From Phycomyces nitens (taxonomy: Eukaryota > Mucoromycota > Mucoromycetes > Mucorales > Phycomycetaceae), in assembly GCA_022702545.1 (NCBI GenBank), contig JAHRBC010000002.1:6696001-6760000 (forward strand): a stretch of 64,000 bases of DNA, in the 5' to 3' direction. The stretch's first letter is position 1; the number at the start of each line of letters is the position of its first letter. The translations under genes and the position numbers were made by a program. The notes under the pieces are model-generated. The model was not told the origin of the DNA. It worked only from the letters and a program-made list of their open reading frames with translations, and ran no database searches. Shown here piece by piece: positions 41,915-52,652 of the stretch.

Positions 41915-42303
41915 TACAAGATAACGAAAAGTGCCCAGAAAACTTGAATATTACTCTTATTACTTGGCCAACTAACGATGTTCCTCTAAACCAAGACCAC
42001 GATCCCAATGTATTGCCGGCTGTTGCTGATAGATCATCTTTCAAAGTTGATTATAACTGGCTTTACACCAATAACGATGATGAAATGTTGTATGTCTCAC
42101 CAGAACCAGGCTCCAATGTCCTGAACTCTGCTTCAAACTATGAGGAAAACAAAAGAATCACTTTCAAGAGAGCTCATGATACAAAGCGGAGAAAGCTGTA
42201 CGTTGGTTGGAACAATAGTTGTGTTTTTAGATATACAAAGATAAAGATTTGTTATTTAGTTGATCTTCATATTGACTACAGTGGAGATTCCAATAAAAAT
42301 TAA

Positions 42304-43011
42304 AGTAAAATCCCCTTTGCCTGCTAATTTTTTACGGAAATTTGTATAGCTGATACCAATTGCTATCAAATAAACTTGGCTTCAAAGAGTATCCATAATA
42401 AATCCAGTCGACAGGACAGCACACACATGGTATGGCAAGGCCAAATAAAAAAAATTGTACATGTTTATTGTACCTAGTTTTGACAAAAAAAATACCTCTT
42501 GACTATGGATCCACCACCTGGGCCATCACTGTCAATCTTTTAATTTATTTCTTCAATATTGCTAAACTAATACTAGCTCAAGAGATTGATTATTCTCTTT
42601 CTAAAAAGCTCGGTCGAATTACTTCTCTAGTCTTGCGATACACTTACTCTAACGACCTTTTGGTAGAAGCCTTTTTCGCCGACTCATTCGATAGCTTAAC
42701 CTATCAAAATTCCCATATTATTTCAAGATCACTATTACCCTCCAACCACCATATTGTTAAAGTCAATCTCTGCCGCACCAATGTACGTGATTCTAGTAGT
42801 GATCTATTTGGGCTCATTGAAGAAGCATTCAGGCCTTTCTGCAAAGTTGTCCAGCTTTGTGTTTACTTCTCACACAGAGATACTTAGAAGGTATTTGAGA
42901 AAGTATTAAATTTTAAGCAGAGAAAAAAAGAAATACTATTGGAAGGCACGCGGAGTTGGAACATCTTTTTTTTTGAGACCCAAAGTCAGGATACCGTTCC
43001 CGTGCGGATCT
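42304..43011 (+). other. Spacer with a possible retroelement ORF1 fragment (42432-42887)
   Basis: The open frame 42432-42887 (151 codons) contains ADSFDSLTYQNSHIISRSLL followed by HHIVKVNLCRTNV and EEAFRPFCKVVQLCVYF. This order resembles the RRM-like ORF1/Gag-type proteins of fungal non-LTR retroelements, but the match is by general pattern only. No RT follows. The rest of the spacer is AT-rich. Confidence 0.3.
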
Positions 43012-43148
43012 TGTCTGTCCTACAATACTCTAAGCCTCCCCTGCTTTCTCACATTCGAAATTCATAAAACTGTACTCAAATATTTGGAAAGTATTAAAAC
43101 CTTTCTTTCCAGTATATATATATATATATTCCAATTATCCATTTTACT
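43012..43148 (+). promoter_or_regulatory. Conserved F-box promoter block, F7
   Basis: TGTCTGTCCTACAATAC at 43012-43028, then CTCACATTCGAAATTCATAA and a (TA)n run before the ATG. More diverged than in the array but clearly the same arrangement. Confidence 0.55.
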
Positions 43149-44993
43149 ATGCCATTATCCAAACTTCCTCGAGAAATTATAGAGCAGTTGATAGGACTTA
43201 TTTCTTCCGAGGACAGAATATCTTGCTATCTAGCTTGCAAGTCATGGAGAGAAATCTTCACGGATTCCGTACACTCTAAACTAGTGGTATACCACGACTT
43301 ATTATCGGACCTTATTAATCCTCCCAAAGATAATCAACCGCCTTGCCTAAGAACTCGATTACTCGTACGACATTTGGAATTGCGTTGTTATACGCGAGCA
43401 ACAGACGAAGGCCTATACGTGCTACAGAAAACCTTTCCGAATATAAATCATCTTCACTTTGGCTCATATTCCTTAATCCCAGACAACTTTGGAGTTACTG
43501 CTGACTGGAATATATGGAAATCATTGAGAGAACTACACATTGAATTTGACCAAGGACCTCTACCTGACATCGAAAATAAGCTTGTTAAAATGGGTCTGTG
43601 TTTACCCCACTTGAAACAACTGGAAATCTTTAATACAGATTGGAGAGACGTAAAAGTATCATTCTCATTAGACGACTTTGAAACCATTCACTCGCATTCA
43701 AAGCACCTTGAGCGTTTTGCATTAGGCTCAAATCTATTGAGGCTATCCGAAACAGACCTTGAACGTATGACAAATGTATCGCCAGCCACAAACATGAAAA
43801 GCATGTACATAACTTCTGAAACTACAGACCATCGATGGCTATGCTATTTTGCACGCAAGTACCCGAATCTACACACGCTGGATTTTTCTACATCAATCAT
43901 TCTACCAAACGTCAATGGAAGACGGAGCGATACCATATCATTGTTCCAACAAGTGCCTCTACCGTTTCAACACCTAACAAAATTAAATCTTCGATACTGG
44001 GATTTGGCTGTAGAGGAGGATCATCTACTTTTCTGGGATATACTCCATTTTCACAATGTTCCGTTAAAGCATTTACTTGTTCACATGAAAATACCAGATA
44101 ACGACACCTCTGATACTGATTATCTTGATTATCTTGATACTCCCAATCATATCGCAGAAGCTTGTCTCCCAGGATTCTCAAAGACCATTGAGACATTTAG
44201 CCTGAAATCTCCAAGTGAATATGATATCCCAATCGAATTTTCAGGGCTATATGGCAGCCTTTACAATATAGTTGATATATATGTGGATGGTTCGTCGTAT
44301 ATTCACATAGATCTCCTTTTATGCGCAGCGCCTCGCTTAAGAAAAATTGAACTCATCAATGGCTATATCACAGTAAGAGAAGACCTCTACAATTCAAACC
44401 GATTTGGGCTCCAGACGTTCAAATTAGGGAGATCAGATATTACATCAGATGTTCTCCGGTTTCTGTCCTTCCACTGCAGAAATTTGGATGAGCTTGGTTT
44501 CAAAGATTCAACAGTAACCGGCAACCTTACGGTGCCTGGATGTCAGTTCATCGATATGTCCTACACCCGCTTAAGTAAACTGTGTATAGAAGGTGGAAAC
44601 TTTGTTATCGAAGATAAAAAGGCGGAGAATGAACATACAGACACAGTTCTTATCACTAGACCAATTGACGATATTCCTCCAAAACAAGACTTTGATCCTA
44701 ATGCTCTGCCAGCTGTTGTTGGTGGTCAACCTATCAAAGTTCATTATGAATGGTTTTACGCTGCTCCTTATTATTATATGCTGAATATATCATCAGAAGA
44801 GCGTTTATGCGACCAAGGATTAGGCTCATACAATGACGAAACCGAAATAATCACTGCAAATACTCTCCTTGATCCAAATAGAATAGAAAAGCTCGATAGT
44901 ACGAACATCCACTGTTTGTACGAGTACACAATGATTAAACTTGGCCATGTATCTAATTTTGAGATTTTGTATAGTGAAGAAGATGTATTATAA
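43149..44993 (+). CDS. F-box/LRR-like protein F7
   Basis: Intronless, 614 aa, outside the 11-kb array and more diverged. F-box at residues 3-45 (LSKLPREIIEQLIGLISSED, then CYLACKSWREIFT), then the leucine-rich body with the same landmarks (DHRWLCYFARKYPNLHTLDF, VPLPFQHLTKLNLRYWD, LLFWDILHFHNVPLKHL, ITSDVLRFLSFHCRNLDEL). The C-terminus (HCLYEYTMIKLGHVSNFE) departs from the others. Predicted SCF adaptor; target unknown. Its long intact frame and retained landmarks suggest it is functional. Confidence 0.88.
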   Translation: MPLSKLPREIIEQLIGLISSEDRISCYLACKSWREIFTDSVHSKLVVYHDLLSDLINPPKDNQPPCLRTRLLVRHLELRCYTRATDEGLYVLQKTFPNINHLHFGSYSLIPDNFGVTADWNIWKSLRELHIEFDQGPLPDIENKLVKMGLCLPHLKQLEIFNTDWRDVKVSFSLDDFETIHSHSKHLERFALGSNLLRLSETDLERMTNVSPATNMKSMYITSETTDHRWLCYFARKYPNLHTLDFSTSIILPNVNGRRSDTISLFQQVPLPFQHLTKLNLRYWDLAVEEDHLLFWDILHFHNVPLKHLLVHMKIPDNDTSDTDYLDYLDTPNHIAEACLPGFSKTIETFSLKSPSEYDIPIEFSGLYGSLYNIVDIYVDGSSYIHIDLLLCAAPRLRKIELINGYITVREDLYNSNRFGLQTFKLGRSDITSDVLRFLSFHCRNLDELGFKDSTVTGNLTVPGCQFIDMSYTRLSKLCIEGGNFVIEDKKAENEHTDTVLITRPIDDIPPKQDFDPNALPAVVGGQPIKVHYEWFYAAPYYYMLNISSEERLCDQGLGSYNDETEIITANTLLDPNRIEKLDSTNIHCLYEYTMIKLGHVSNFEILYSEEDVL

Positions 44994-47380
44994 GCAAAAA
45001 ACCAAAAATAAAAGAAACGTTTTAAAACCCTTGAATCTTTTTGAAGCAATGTCATTTTAATGAATCAATAAAACAAAAAACACTTTATTGTTGCCTAAAC
45101 TCTTTTCATTTTTTTTAAAGAAAAAGAAAGAAAGAAAGAAAAACTTTCCGCCACTTTTACATTGCTTCATAAATTCAGTGTCTTTATTTGTAAATGACAG
45201 ATATGCTCTGGAAGATTGATAAGAAGAAAAAAAGTCCAAAATCTCCAACTAAAAGCAGAGAAACCGATTGAAATTGTCAAGGTCTATCTTTATTATAGCA
45301 TTCTAGTTTGAATGGTTATTCAACTAGCCTCCTCAAATCTCCTATCTCGATTCAGTTGAACATCTTTTTTGAATTATCTTTGTAAATGAATCCAGCAAAT
45401 TAGGTACATATTATATAGTTATTCAGTGTTGGATATATTCTGTAAAGAGAACAGAGATGTGTCTCTATGGAACATTTGAAAAGTGTAATACATGGTGAAA
45501 CGGAGTACCTTATTATCAAGTTAATTCATATCGACTGTTATTTGATAGGTTTCATTTTACTATAATTTTCTGTTGCTGTTAAATTGCTCCCGAATCACTA
45601 TCACTGTTTTCCTTCTCTTTCTTTGATTATATTATTGTTCCACTTTATTGTATTCATATAACCAACGAGCTATATTCGGTATGTTTTTAGAGTTACTTTA
45701 TCATTCTTGTCCAACTGTGGAAACAGTTGGTTTTTCTTTTTATAACGATACACTCAATCCAATCCGGAACAATAGCATGCACCAAGAATAACAAGCAGCT
45801 ATAAATGTCAAGTAGACCAACAAAATATTATTATTATTATTATTATTTGATATCATTATATGCTCTAAAAGAACAAAATCTTTTATATAAAATCTTAAAC
45901 TTGTAGGGTACTTGCGTTATATTTATCCATTTATTTCAATGAATGAAGTAGTGGATATTTACTTTAGTTGTACAGTCTACAAAATACTTTATTCCTAACA
46001 TTCAGTGTATGCCACCCGTACCCAAAGGTTTCTATCTTGGAGTAAATTAACCCGTTTGTAGACAAGTATTCAATCGAAATATCTATTAATAATAGTTAAT
46101 CAACAATATAAATACATTGAAAAAGATGATTTCTTATATAATCATGATATTCAATATTGCATACTCACTTGTTAAAGTAGTTTAACATTTCAGCTTTACC
46201 ACTCACCGAATTAGCTTCATGTATCAATAGTCAAATTAACACCCAAAGTTGATAGAGAGTGCTTTATGCTTGCTTTATAATACATTGCCAAAAAAAGGAC
46301 TTTTTTGTATGTGTATAAAATATTGCCAACGAAATAGATCTAAAAGATTTTTCAAAAGAAAAAAGAAAAAAATGGCAAATAATGATAATAAATGAAGCAT
46401 ATTACTTTAAGACACTTGCATTTTTAGCTAAATATATGTGTGTGTAATTTAAAATGATAAAAATAAAAAGTTACAAATTAAATATACCTTTAAGAATATA
46501 CTATAGACAGTTTTCTCTACTTTAGATCTGTTTTTGTTTGCACCAGAGCGAGATTCAACTATTGAGTCCAAGGAGCTCTTACCGTAGCTCTTTATATTTC
46601 GCAAAGTATAATAAGTGGATCATCGGGAATCAACTCATTACTGATAATCTGTGGCTATGCTTCTTTGTGCTGGTCTCTTTTACAGACAGACGAAAAATAC
46701 TATTGCATATTCTTTAAAGACTATTAACTGTTTCAATCACTTTTATAAAGGACTGGCTTTCTCGACTGGCAAAGAATGGCTGGATTCCTTGAAATGGATC
46801 ATTTTAAGGCTGTTTTCAGCATTACTGCTTTTTTTTTAAAAAAAAAACATTACTAGAAAGTATGCAGCAAGTGAAGACGAGAGCAATACATGCTATACTT
46901 ACAGAACTTTTATTGTATAGTCCATTAACAATGTCATATGTATGAATTCTGTTGCTTGGCAAAAGTTTGCATTTTATTGCCAAGATGAGCACCCAAAAAA
47001 AAGGCGGTTTCACATTGGTTTCAAAAAAAACCCTCCCCCTCTCCCCTTTGTTTTTTTTTTTTTAAAAAAAAATTGAATGTTTCTCAATTTTGCTGCCTAG
47101 TAACAATAACGCAACAAACATAAATCACCCTCTAATATCCTGGACAAATATCAAAAGTCCAATAGTGAGCCTAACCACCAAGTATCTAGCTATACCAAGA
47201 AACAAAAACAATTTATAAGAATTTTTATAGCTCTTAAGATCTACAAACATAGTAAATAGATCCTAATTATAAAACCAATCCTTTACTTTTTCGAACACAG
47301 GAACCAGATGTCATTCAAAGGAAGAAGTAAAGAGAGACCGAGCTAGTTTATTCCCGAGTTTCATATATTGCCAATTGCGT
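44994..47380. other. Long AT-rich intergenic stretch, no gene seen
   Basis: About 2.4 kb with poly-A/T runs, an (ATT)n microsatellite at about 45830-45848 and scattered short frames without domains. Its last 150 bp resembles the far-upstream flank of the array F-box genes (for example GGAAGAAGTA near 47320). Confidence 0.5.
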
Positions 47381-47515
47381 CTCTGTCCTACAACGCACTA
47401 CGCCTCTGTTACTTTTTCTGATATTAGAGTTGATAAAAATCTATTTAAACACTTGAAAATCATTAAAGCCTCTCTTTCCAGTATCTCTATATTCCAAATA
47501 TTCCTTTTTTTCATT
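47381..47515 (+). promoter_or_regulatory. Conserved F-box promoter block, F8
   Basis: CTCTGTCCTACAACGC at 47381-47396, followed by a TATA-like GATAAAAATCTATTTAAAC and CTTTCCAGTATCTCTATATT before the ATG. Two substitutions in the core distinguish it. Confidence 0.55.
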
Positions 47516-49339
47516 ATGCTATTATCTGACCTTCCTCGAGAAATCATAGACCGATTTACAAAATTTCTTACTCTGAAGGACAAAAAAGCTTGCTCTCTAG
47601 TTTGCAAGTCCTGGAATAGCATCTTCCAGGATTTCATATACTCTGATCTAGTGGTAAACCGACATTTGTTGGAAGACATTATTAATCCTTCCCGATATCA
47701 TCAACCATACTGGCGGAAAACTCGGCTGCTTGTACGATGCTTGCAAATACAATATCTTACGCTAGCAACAGACAAAGAGCTCTTTGTACTGCAACAAACG
47801 TTTCCGAATATAAAGTATCTTCTGTTTGATCTAGAGTCCATAATCCCGGACAACTTTGGAGTTGATACTGACTGGAATATCTGGAGACTATTGACAGGAC
47901 TCAGCATTTATTTTGACCAGGAAGATGTACCTGCTGTCGAGAATAAGTTTGTCAAAATACTTTTGTGTCTGCCCCACTTGAGACAACTGGATATCTATAA
48001 TAGATACTACCAAACAATACGGCTATCATTCTCATTAGACGACTTTGAAGGCATTCTCTCGCATCTAAATCACCTTGAAGATTTGAAATTACATTCGAAT
48101 CTATTGACTCTATCCGAAACAGACATTGAACGTATGACAAAAGTATCGCCGGCCACAAAAATGAGAGAACTTTACATATGTTCTGAAAATGCAGACCATC
48201 GATGGCTATGTTATTTTGCTCGCAAATACCCGAATCTACGCACACTGATTTTCGTAACATCAAACATTCTACCCGAAACCAATGAACAAAGGAGAGATAC
48301 GATAGCATTATTCCAACAAGTGCCTCTGCCATTTCAACACCTAACACTGTTAAATGTTGTCTATGAAGATTGGACAGGGAAAGATCATCTACTTTTCTGG
48401 GATATAATCCATTTTCACAATATGCCGTTAAAGCGCATATCGATTGACATTACCGTGCCACATGGTACCAGTTCTCCAAACAACCCTTTTGACATTCCCA
48501 AACATGTCACAGAAGTTTGTCTTGCAGAATTATCAAGCACCATCGAAACATTCAAACTGAATTGTCGAAATACATTTTCAACCCCAATCGACTTTACAGA
48601 GATAAAGTACAGCCTTGACAATCTAGTTGAGCTGAGTATTGTTTGTTCCACGTCTATTGAAATTGATACCCTTCTATGCGCAGCACCTCGCTTAAGAGAA
48701 ATTGAACTGCGCCATAGCGATGTCAAACTTAAAGGCGAACTCTACAATTCAAGCAGATTCGTGCTCCAGAAGCTCAAAGTATGGAAATCAAAGATTACAT
48801 CAGATGTTCTTCGGTTTCTGTCATTCCACTGCAGAAGTTTGAATGAGTCGAATTTGATAGATACATCAGTATACGGCAATTTTACGACACCTGGATGTCA
48901 GTTTATTGATATGACATACACCCGCTTTGAGAACTTGTATATGGAAGGAGTATCATTTATTATACAAGACAACGAAGAATCTCCAGAAAACTTGAATATT
49001 ACTCTTATTACTCGACCAATTGAAGATATTACTCCAAAACAAGACTATGATCCGAATGTCTTGCCGGTTGTTGTCGGTGGTCCACCTGTCAAAGCTTGTT
49101 ATGAGTGGTTTTACACCGATGGACCTGAGACTATATGGCAGATCTCAAAATCTAAAGGCTCCCGTGTCCAAAAGTTCGTCTCAAATTATGAAGAAAACAA
49201 AAGAATTGTTTTCAAGAGAGCTCGTGATGCGACAAAAGAAAAGCCGTATAAGAGTTGGAACAACAATTGTGTGTTTGGGTATACAAAGATAAAACTTGGT
49301 TATGTAAAATGGTTTTGTGTTAGATACTCTAAAGCTTAA
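47516..49339 (+). CDS. F-box/LRR-like protein F8
   Basis: Intronless. The frame is open from 47375, but the ATG at 47516 opens on the F-box (MLLSDLPREIIDRFTKFLTL) like all sisters and follows the promoter block, giving 607 aa. F-box residues 3-45 (CSLVCKSWNSIFQ). The leucine-rich body has DHRWLCYFARKYPNLRTLIF, VPLPFQHLTLLNVVYED, LLFWDIIHFHNMPLKRI and ITSDVLRFLSFHCRSLNES, and the C-terminus has KPYKSWNNNCVFGYTKIKL. Predicted SCF substrate adaptor. Its F-box resembles F2 and its C-terminus F3/F5, consistent with exchange across the family. Confidence 0.88.
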   Translation: MLLSDLPREIIDRFTKFLTLKDKKACSLVCKSWNSIFQDFIYSDLVVNRHLLEDIINPSRYHQPYWRKTRLLVRCLQIQYLTLATDKELFVLQQTFPNIKYLLFDLESIIPDNFGVDTDWNIWRLLTGLSIYFDQEDVPAVENKFVKILLCLPHLRQLDIYNRYYQTIRLSFSLDDFEGILSHLNHLEDLKLHSNLLTLSETDIERMTKVSPATKMRELYICSENADHRWLCYFARKYPNLRTLIFVTSNILPETNEQRRDTIALFQQVPLPFQHLTLLNVVYEDWTGKDHLLFWDIIHFHNMPLKRISIDITVPHGTSSPNNPFDIPKHVTEVCLAELSSTIETFKLNCRNTFSTPIDFTEIKYSLDNLVELSIVCSTSIEIDTLLCAAPRLREIELRHSDVKLKGELYNSSRFVLQKLKVWKSKITSDVLRFLSFHCRSLNESNLIDTSVYGNFTTPGCQFIDMTYTRFENLYMEGVSFIIQDNEESPENLNITLITRPIEDITPKQDYDPNVLPVVVGGPPVKACYEWFYTDGPETIWQISKSKGSRVQKFVSNYEENKRIVFKRARDATKEKPYKSWNNNCVFGYTKIKLGYVKWFCVRYSKA

Positions 49340-49589
49340 AATTAGTTCAACTGTGGTTACTAAAAAGAAAAAGAATCTAAAATTCATTAAACTTGAAGTT
49401 TGGCTTTTTCTTTTAAATACAAAAAGCAAAACACACACACACACACACTGTATTGTTTTCTGAATTCTCCATTTAAAAGAAATAATAATAGAAAAGACTA
49501 AACATGTTACCCGCGCCAAAATTGTGTAGGGAGCACTGTAAATAGCACCAAGTAATAAGATATTTTCAAAAATATCAATGTTTGCAAGC

Positions 49590-50335
49590 TTGCTGTAACG
49601 AAAAATTAAGGACTACAGAGAAGCCGTGGTTTATAAAAGATTCTAAACAAAAATTAACCTGGTCTCTGAAGCTTACAGAGAGGGACGCAAGAGAGGGGAT
49701 TCGGGATATCTTAAAGAATCCAGCACAGATAATTAAGACTCTGATAAAGACTTCTTCCGCATTTACATTGATCCAGACTTTCCATAGATTTCTTTGTAGA
49801 GTAATATACTCTTGGAGATTAACAAAACTTCCCAAGATCTCCAAGGAAAACCAAACAAAGCATTTGAAATGGCCAAGATCCAACTCCATCATTTGGTCTG
49901 ATGAAATGTTTTTCAAGCTTCATAAAAGTGATGGGTACCAAAAGACTCATTTGTACACCAATACTGGTCTTTATCACTTATAAACAAGCATGAAGTTTGA
50001 AAGTCGGTTTTTGATAGCTGGGGCTGTTTCTTTGGTAGGAAATATGGATTCCAAAAAGTATATACAGACCCTGGAAGAAAGAATTCTAATCTCTCTTGCT
50101 AGATTTCAAGAAAGTTAGTGGGAGATCCTTTCAAGTTGCAAGAGAACAGTACTGGCTATTACGAGGACAAAATGAGTATAATGTGGATAAAGTAGAAACC
50201 TTTTGACCTCCAACGGACTGATCTCAACCAAAAGTAGCACGTTTGGGATCATCTTGCCAAGATAATACAGTCAAGAATATAAGACTTGTATAGTCTGTTT
50301 CATGCTAGACATACTTTGAGCTATGTATGATAAAG
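49590..50335 (+). pseudogene. Tc1/mariner transposase remnant T6
   Basis: Degraded transposase: KLTERDAREGIRDILKNPA, an SSAFTLIQTFHRFL HTH-like stretch, IIWSDEMFFKLHKSDG (first Asp) at about 49887-49935, then in other frames WGCFFGRKYGF and TDLNQKxHVWDHLAKI, where SPDLNPIEHVW is expected. Several frameshifts and stops. It seems to be a subfamily different from T1, T2 and T5. Confidence 0.7.
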
Positions 50336-50802
50336 TTGGCCCCCAAAAAAAACTATTATCAAGTTAATTAGCATTATTATACATTTTGTATTCATCCCAA
50401 AATATCTAGACTCTAGTGATGTTATTCCTTTTAGTTTTGCTGTGTGAATAACCAATGTGTGTGTGTTTTTTTTTGGAAAGTTTAGTAGATTAAAAATCGT
50501 TTCTTTAATTTGTATAAATCAATATATCTTTTAACTTTTTGTTGGTTGGGCATATATATCATATGGATCTAGTGGGCTTAATGGGTGCTCTGGTATATTA
50601 TTTACTCATTTTTTTTGGGGGGGAGTGTTTTAATAAACCAGAACATATTTCTGTTTTCTACTTTTTTGATTTTCCTTGACAAAAATGGCTCATGAGTTGC
50701 GGCTCTTCTTGAAGCTGCCGTTCTTAAATTGCATTGGTTTGAATATCTGATATAAAAACAGGAGAGAGATGCGTAAATAACAAGATTAGCAATCTACACA
50801 CT
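50336..50802. other. Intergenic, 3' flank of BTB1
   Basis: AT-rich with G/T runs (about 50615). The part just before BTB1 resembles the equivalent 3' flank of BTB2 (TTGAATATCT, GGAGAGATGCG versus similar text near 55550). No gene seen. Confidence 0.5.
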
Positions 50803-52652
50803 TTATCGACTTACTATCTTTCTACTGCTTGGTGGCTGCATTGCTCTAGTATTTCTTCTCGTTTGTTTTCGCATACGGTGTATAGAGACATGGCTAGAGC
50901 AAATAAGCTGTGTCATTTCAAAGAATGCCTTTTCAACCTCTTCTTCTGATTCTGGATATCTTTTGAGCTCCCTAAAATATCTCTGTGTATCCGAAACACT
51001 TGTGCGTTGCGCGTCCGGACCGTTACTTTCAGATGACTCAGCCATAAGACAATTAAGGGTGCTTGTGCGCCAAGAAAGAAGAGAGGTATGCAGCAATGTC
51101 TTGGTAATATTCAAGGGTAACCCATACAAGCAAATCATTTTGCTGATACTTTCCTGATCGAGATCATGCCATCCTTGATTGCTCAGCAAGTTTTTTGCTT
51201 CTTTTCTCACAAAGTCTTCGCATGAAATCACAGCCTGTTCGCACCCGTAATTTACTAGCACAAAAGGTCAACCAACCCCGGATCATAAAGATACCTACCT
51301 AAATCCAACCCAAAAGATACTTACCTGCTAAATCCCATATGATCCATATATTTTCAGCCGTGAGCCTTTTTCGCAAGTAATAAAATACGTATGGTCGAAT
51401 GGAGCGAAACTGGAGGCGCTTGGATGCCTTTATGACTTCTGAAGCCTCCATTACGTTCTTGACGATACATTTGGATGTATACATGTACGTAAATAATTTT
51501 TCAAATACGTCTGGACGAACACTCCTAATAATTATGTCTCGACTATTGGGAGTGTCAGATATATGCGAAATCATGGTTTTGAATAAAGGAGATGTGTTGG
51601 CCAGGATTTCCTTGTGGCAATAGAAAACACGGCTATTCAGCACTTTTGTATAGAGTAATTAGTTAAAAAAATATTGTTTATTGCTTAATAACCTGTACCT
51701 GTCTTTGGATCATCTTCACTCTCATCTTCATTTTCAATCACTCGAACTCTTATATCGTGTGAGCCGGATGATGTAGGGTACAAGGCTATGCTCTGGGACG
51801 ATACAACGCGTGTTTGATTCAAGGTTTCTTCCAAATTAACATGGACACTGATCTGAGAAGTATCCTGAGAAGAGATCTCTGAGAACTTGTACATGTTTGA
51901 AAATCTCCACTCGTATACGTCTACAAATCTTTCTTTGAGTCGATGCACGATAATAGAGTAAGTAGCTCGAGTATCTTACCTTGTCCATTGTTCTTGCTTA
52001 CTACAGATGTGTCAATGTAAGATTATGTGGCTCTGGGGAGGGAGGGAGGGTCTAGGGGGTTCCACTTACACTTGTCATACTCGATCCTTTGCTTCTCTTC
52101 TAGGTTCTTTTCAGTGTATGTTGTGGCGAGTTCGATAATGATATTTGCCTTTAGTGAATCTGGCAATTTTGGAATATTGTCCTTTTCTCCAACTTTTTGG
52201 AGAATGACTTCGATACAGAGTTGCTAGAGAGGTTTACTTTAGTTTTACAAGCACACACGATATATATATATATAAAGAGGGCTTACATCTTTGTCTGATA
52301 TCGAGTCCTTTGAAAGCTATGTAACACAATAGCACAAATATTAATGCCTGGGTAGAGACACCAATATTTATTCAAATATAGCACGGACTCACTGTGATTG
52401 TACTATTGAAAACAAACAATTGTGAATACATGAACTTGGAACGCACACCATTTATTGACACGATCGCTTTTCTATAAAGATAGTCTATAGCGACTATCTA
52501 CACACACACACACACATATATATATATATGTTGATCTCATATAGTTACCATTTGTAAATCTCTTGGACAAACTGGACGTTGCTCACTTTCGCTTGTGGAG
52601 AAAGTGTGTGAAGATTGTTCACTATGCAGTACATACTACTTGGGTTTATCAT
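50803..52652 (-). CDS. MATH-like/BTB protein BTB1 (eight exons)
   Basis: Exons on the minus strand, 5' to 3': 52652-52549, 52402-52393 (10-nt microexon), 52316-52287, 52223-52070, 52000-51980 (21 nt), 51932-51699, 51642-51325 and 51254-50803. They join in frame to 440 aa. The N-terminal ~200 residues (VYEWRFSNMYKFSEIS, ISVHVNLEETLNQTR) look like a divergent MATH/TRAF-type domain. A BTB/POZ domain follows (NSRVFYCHKEILANTSPLFK, VFEKLFTYMYTSKC, ASEVIKASKRLQF), then a BACK-like helical region (NYGCEQAVISCEDFVRKEA). Such proteins serve as Cullin-3 substrate adaptors, so this would be a second ubiquitin-ligase adaptor family beside the F-box array. The donor of exon 6 is ambiguous (51698 or six bases further on); both keep frame. 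Confidence 0.8.

Larger units (their letters stand above)
36529..42303 (+). repeat. Tandem array unit 3, partial
   Basis: Contains K3, R9, R10, the 273-bp insertion and F6 with its Tc1 insertion. After F6 the similarity to units 1 and 2 ends: no R3/T3 counterpart and no b-type F-box follow. Confidence 0.75.
39114..42303 (+). pseudogene. F-box/LRR-like gene F6, split by a Tc1-like element
   Basis: The coding sequence runs 39114-40562, is interrupted by the element, and resumes in the same frame at 41917-42303. Without the insertion the gene would have about 611 codons, like its sisters. As it stands, the first part reads a few codons into the element and stops at 40652 (512 aa), losing the C-terminal block. 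F-box at residues 3-45 (DFPREIIEQIADRLSLEDKR, then CYLACKAWKGVFQ). The body is a-type, like F2. The C-terminus (KRITFKRAHDTKRRKLYVGW) resembles F3/F5/F8 rather than F2/F4, so this copy also looks mosaic. A truncated but F-box-containing product may still be made. Confidence 0.88.

Noticed and set aside
47375..47515. N-terminal extension of F8 (47 extra codons)
   Set aside because: It overlaps the conserved promoter block and TATA-like region shared by all sisters; the ATG at 47516 aligns with the family start.
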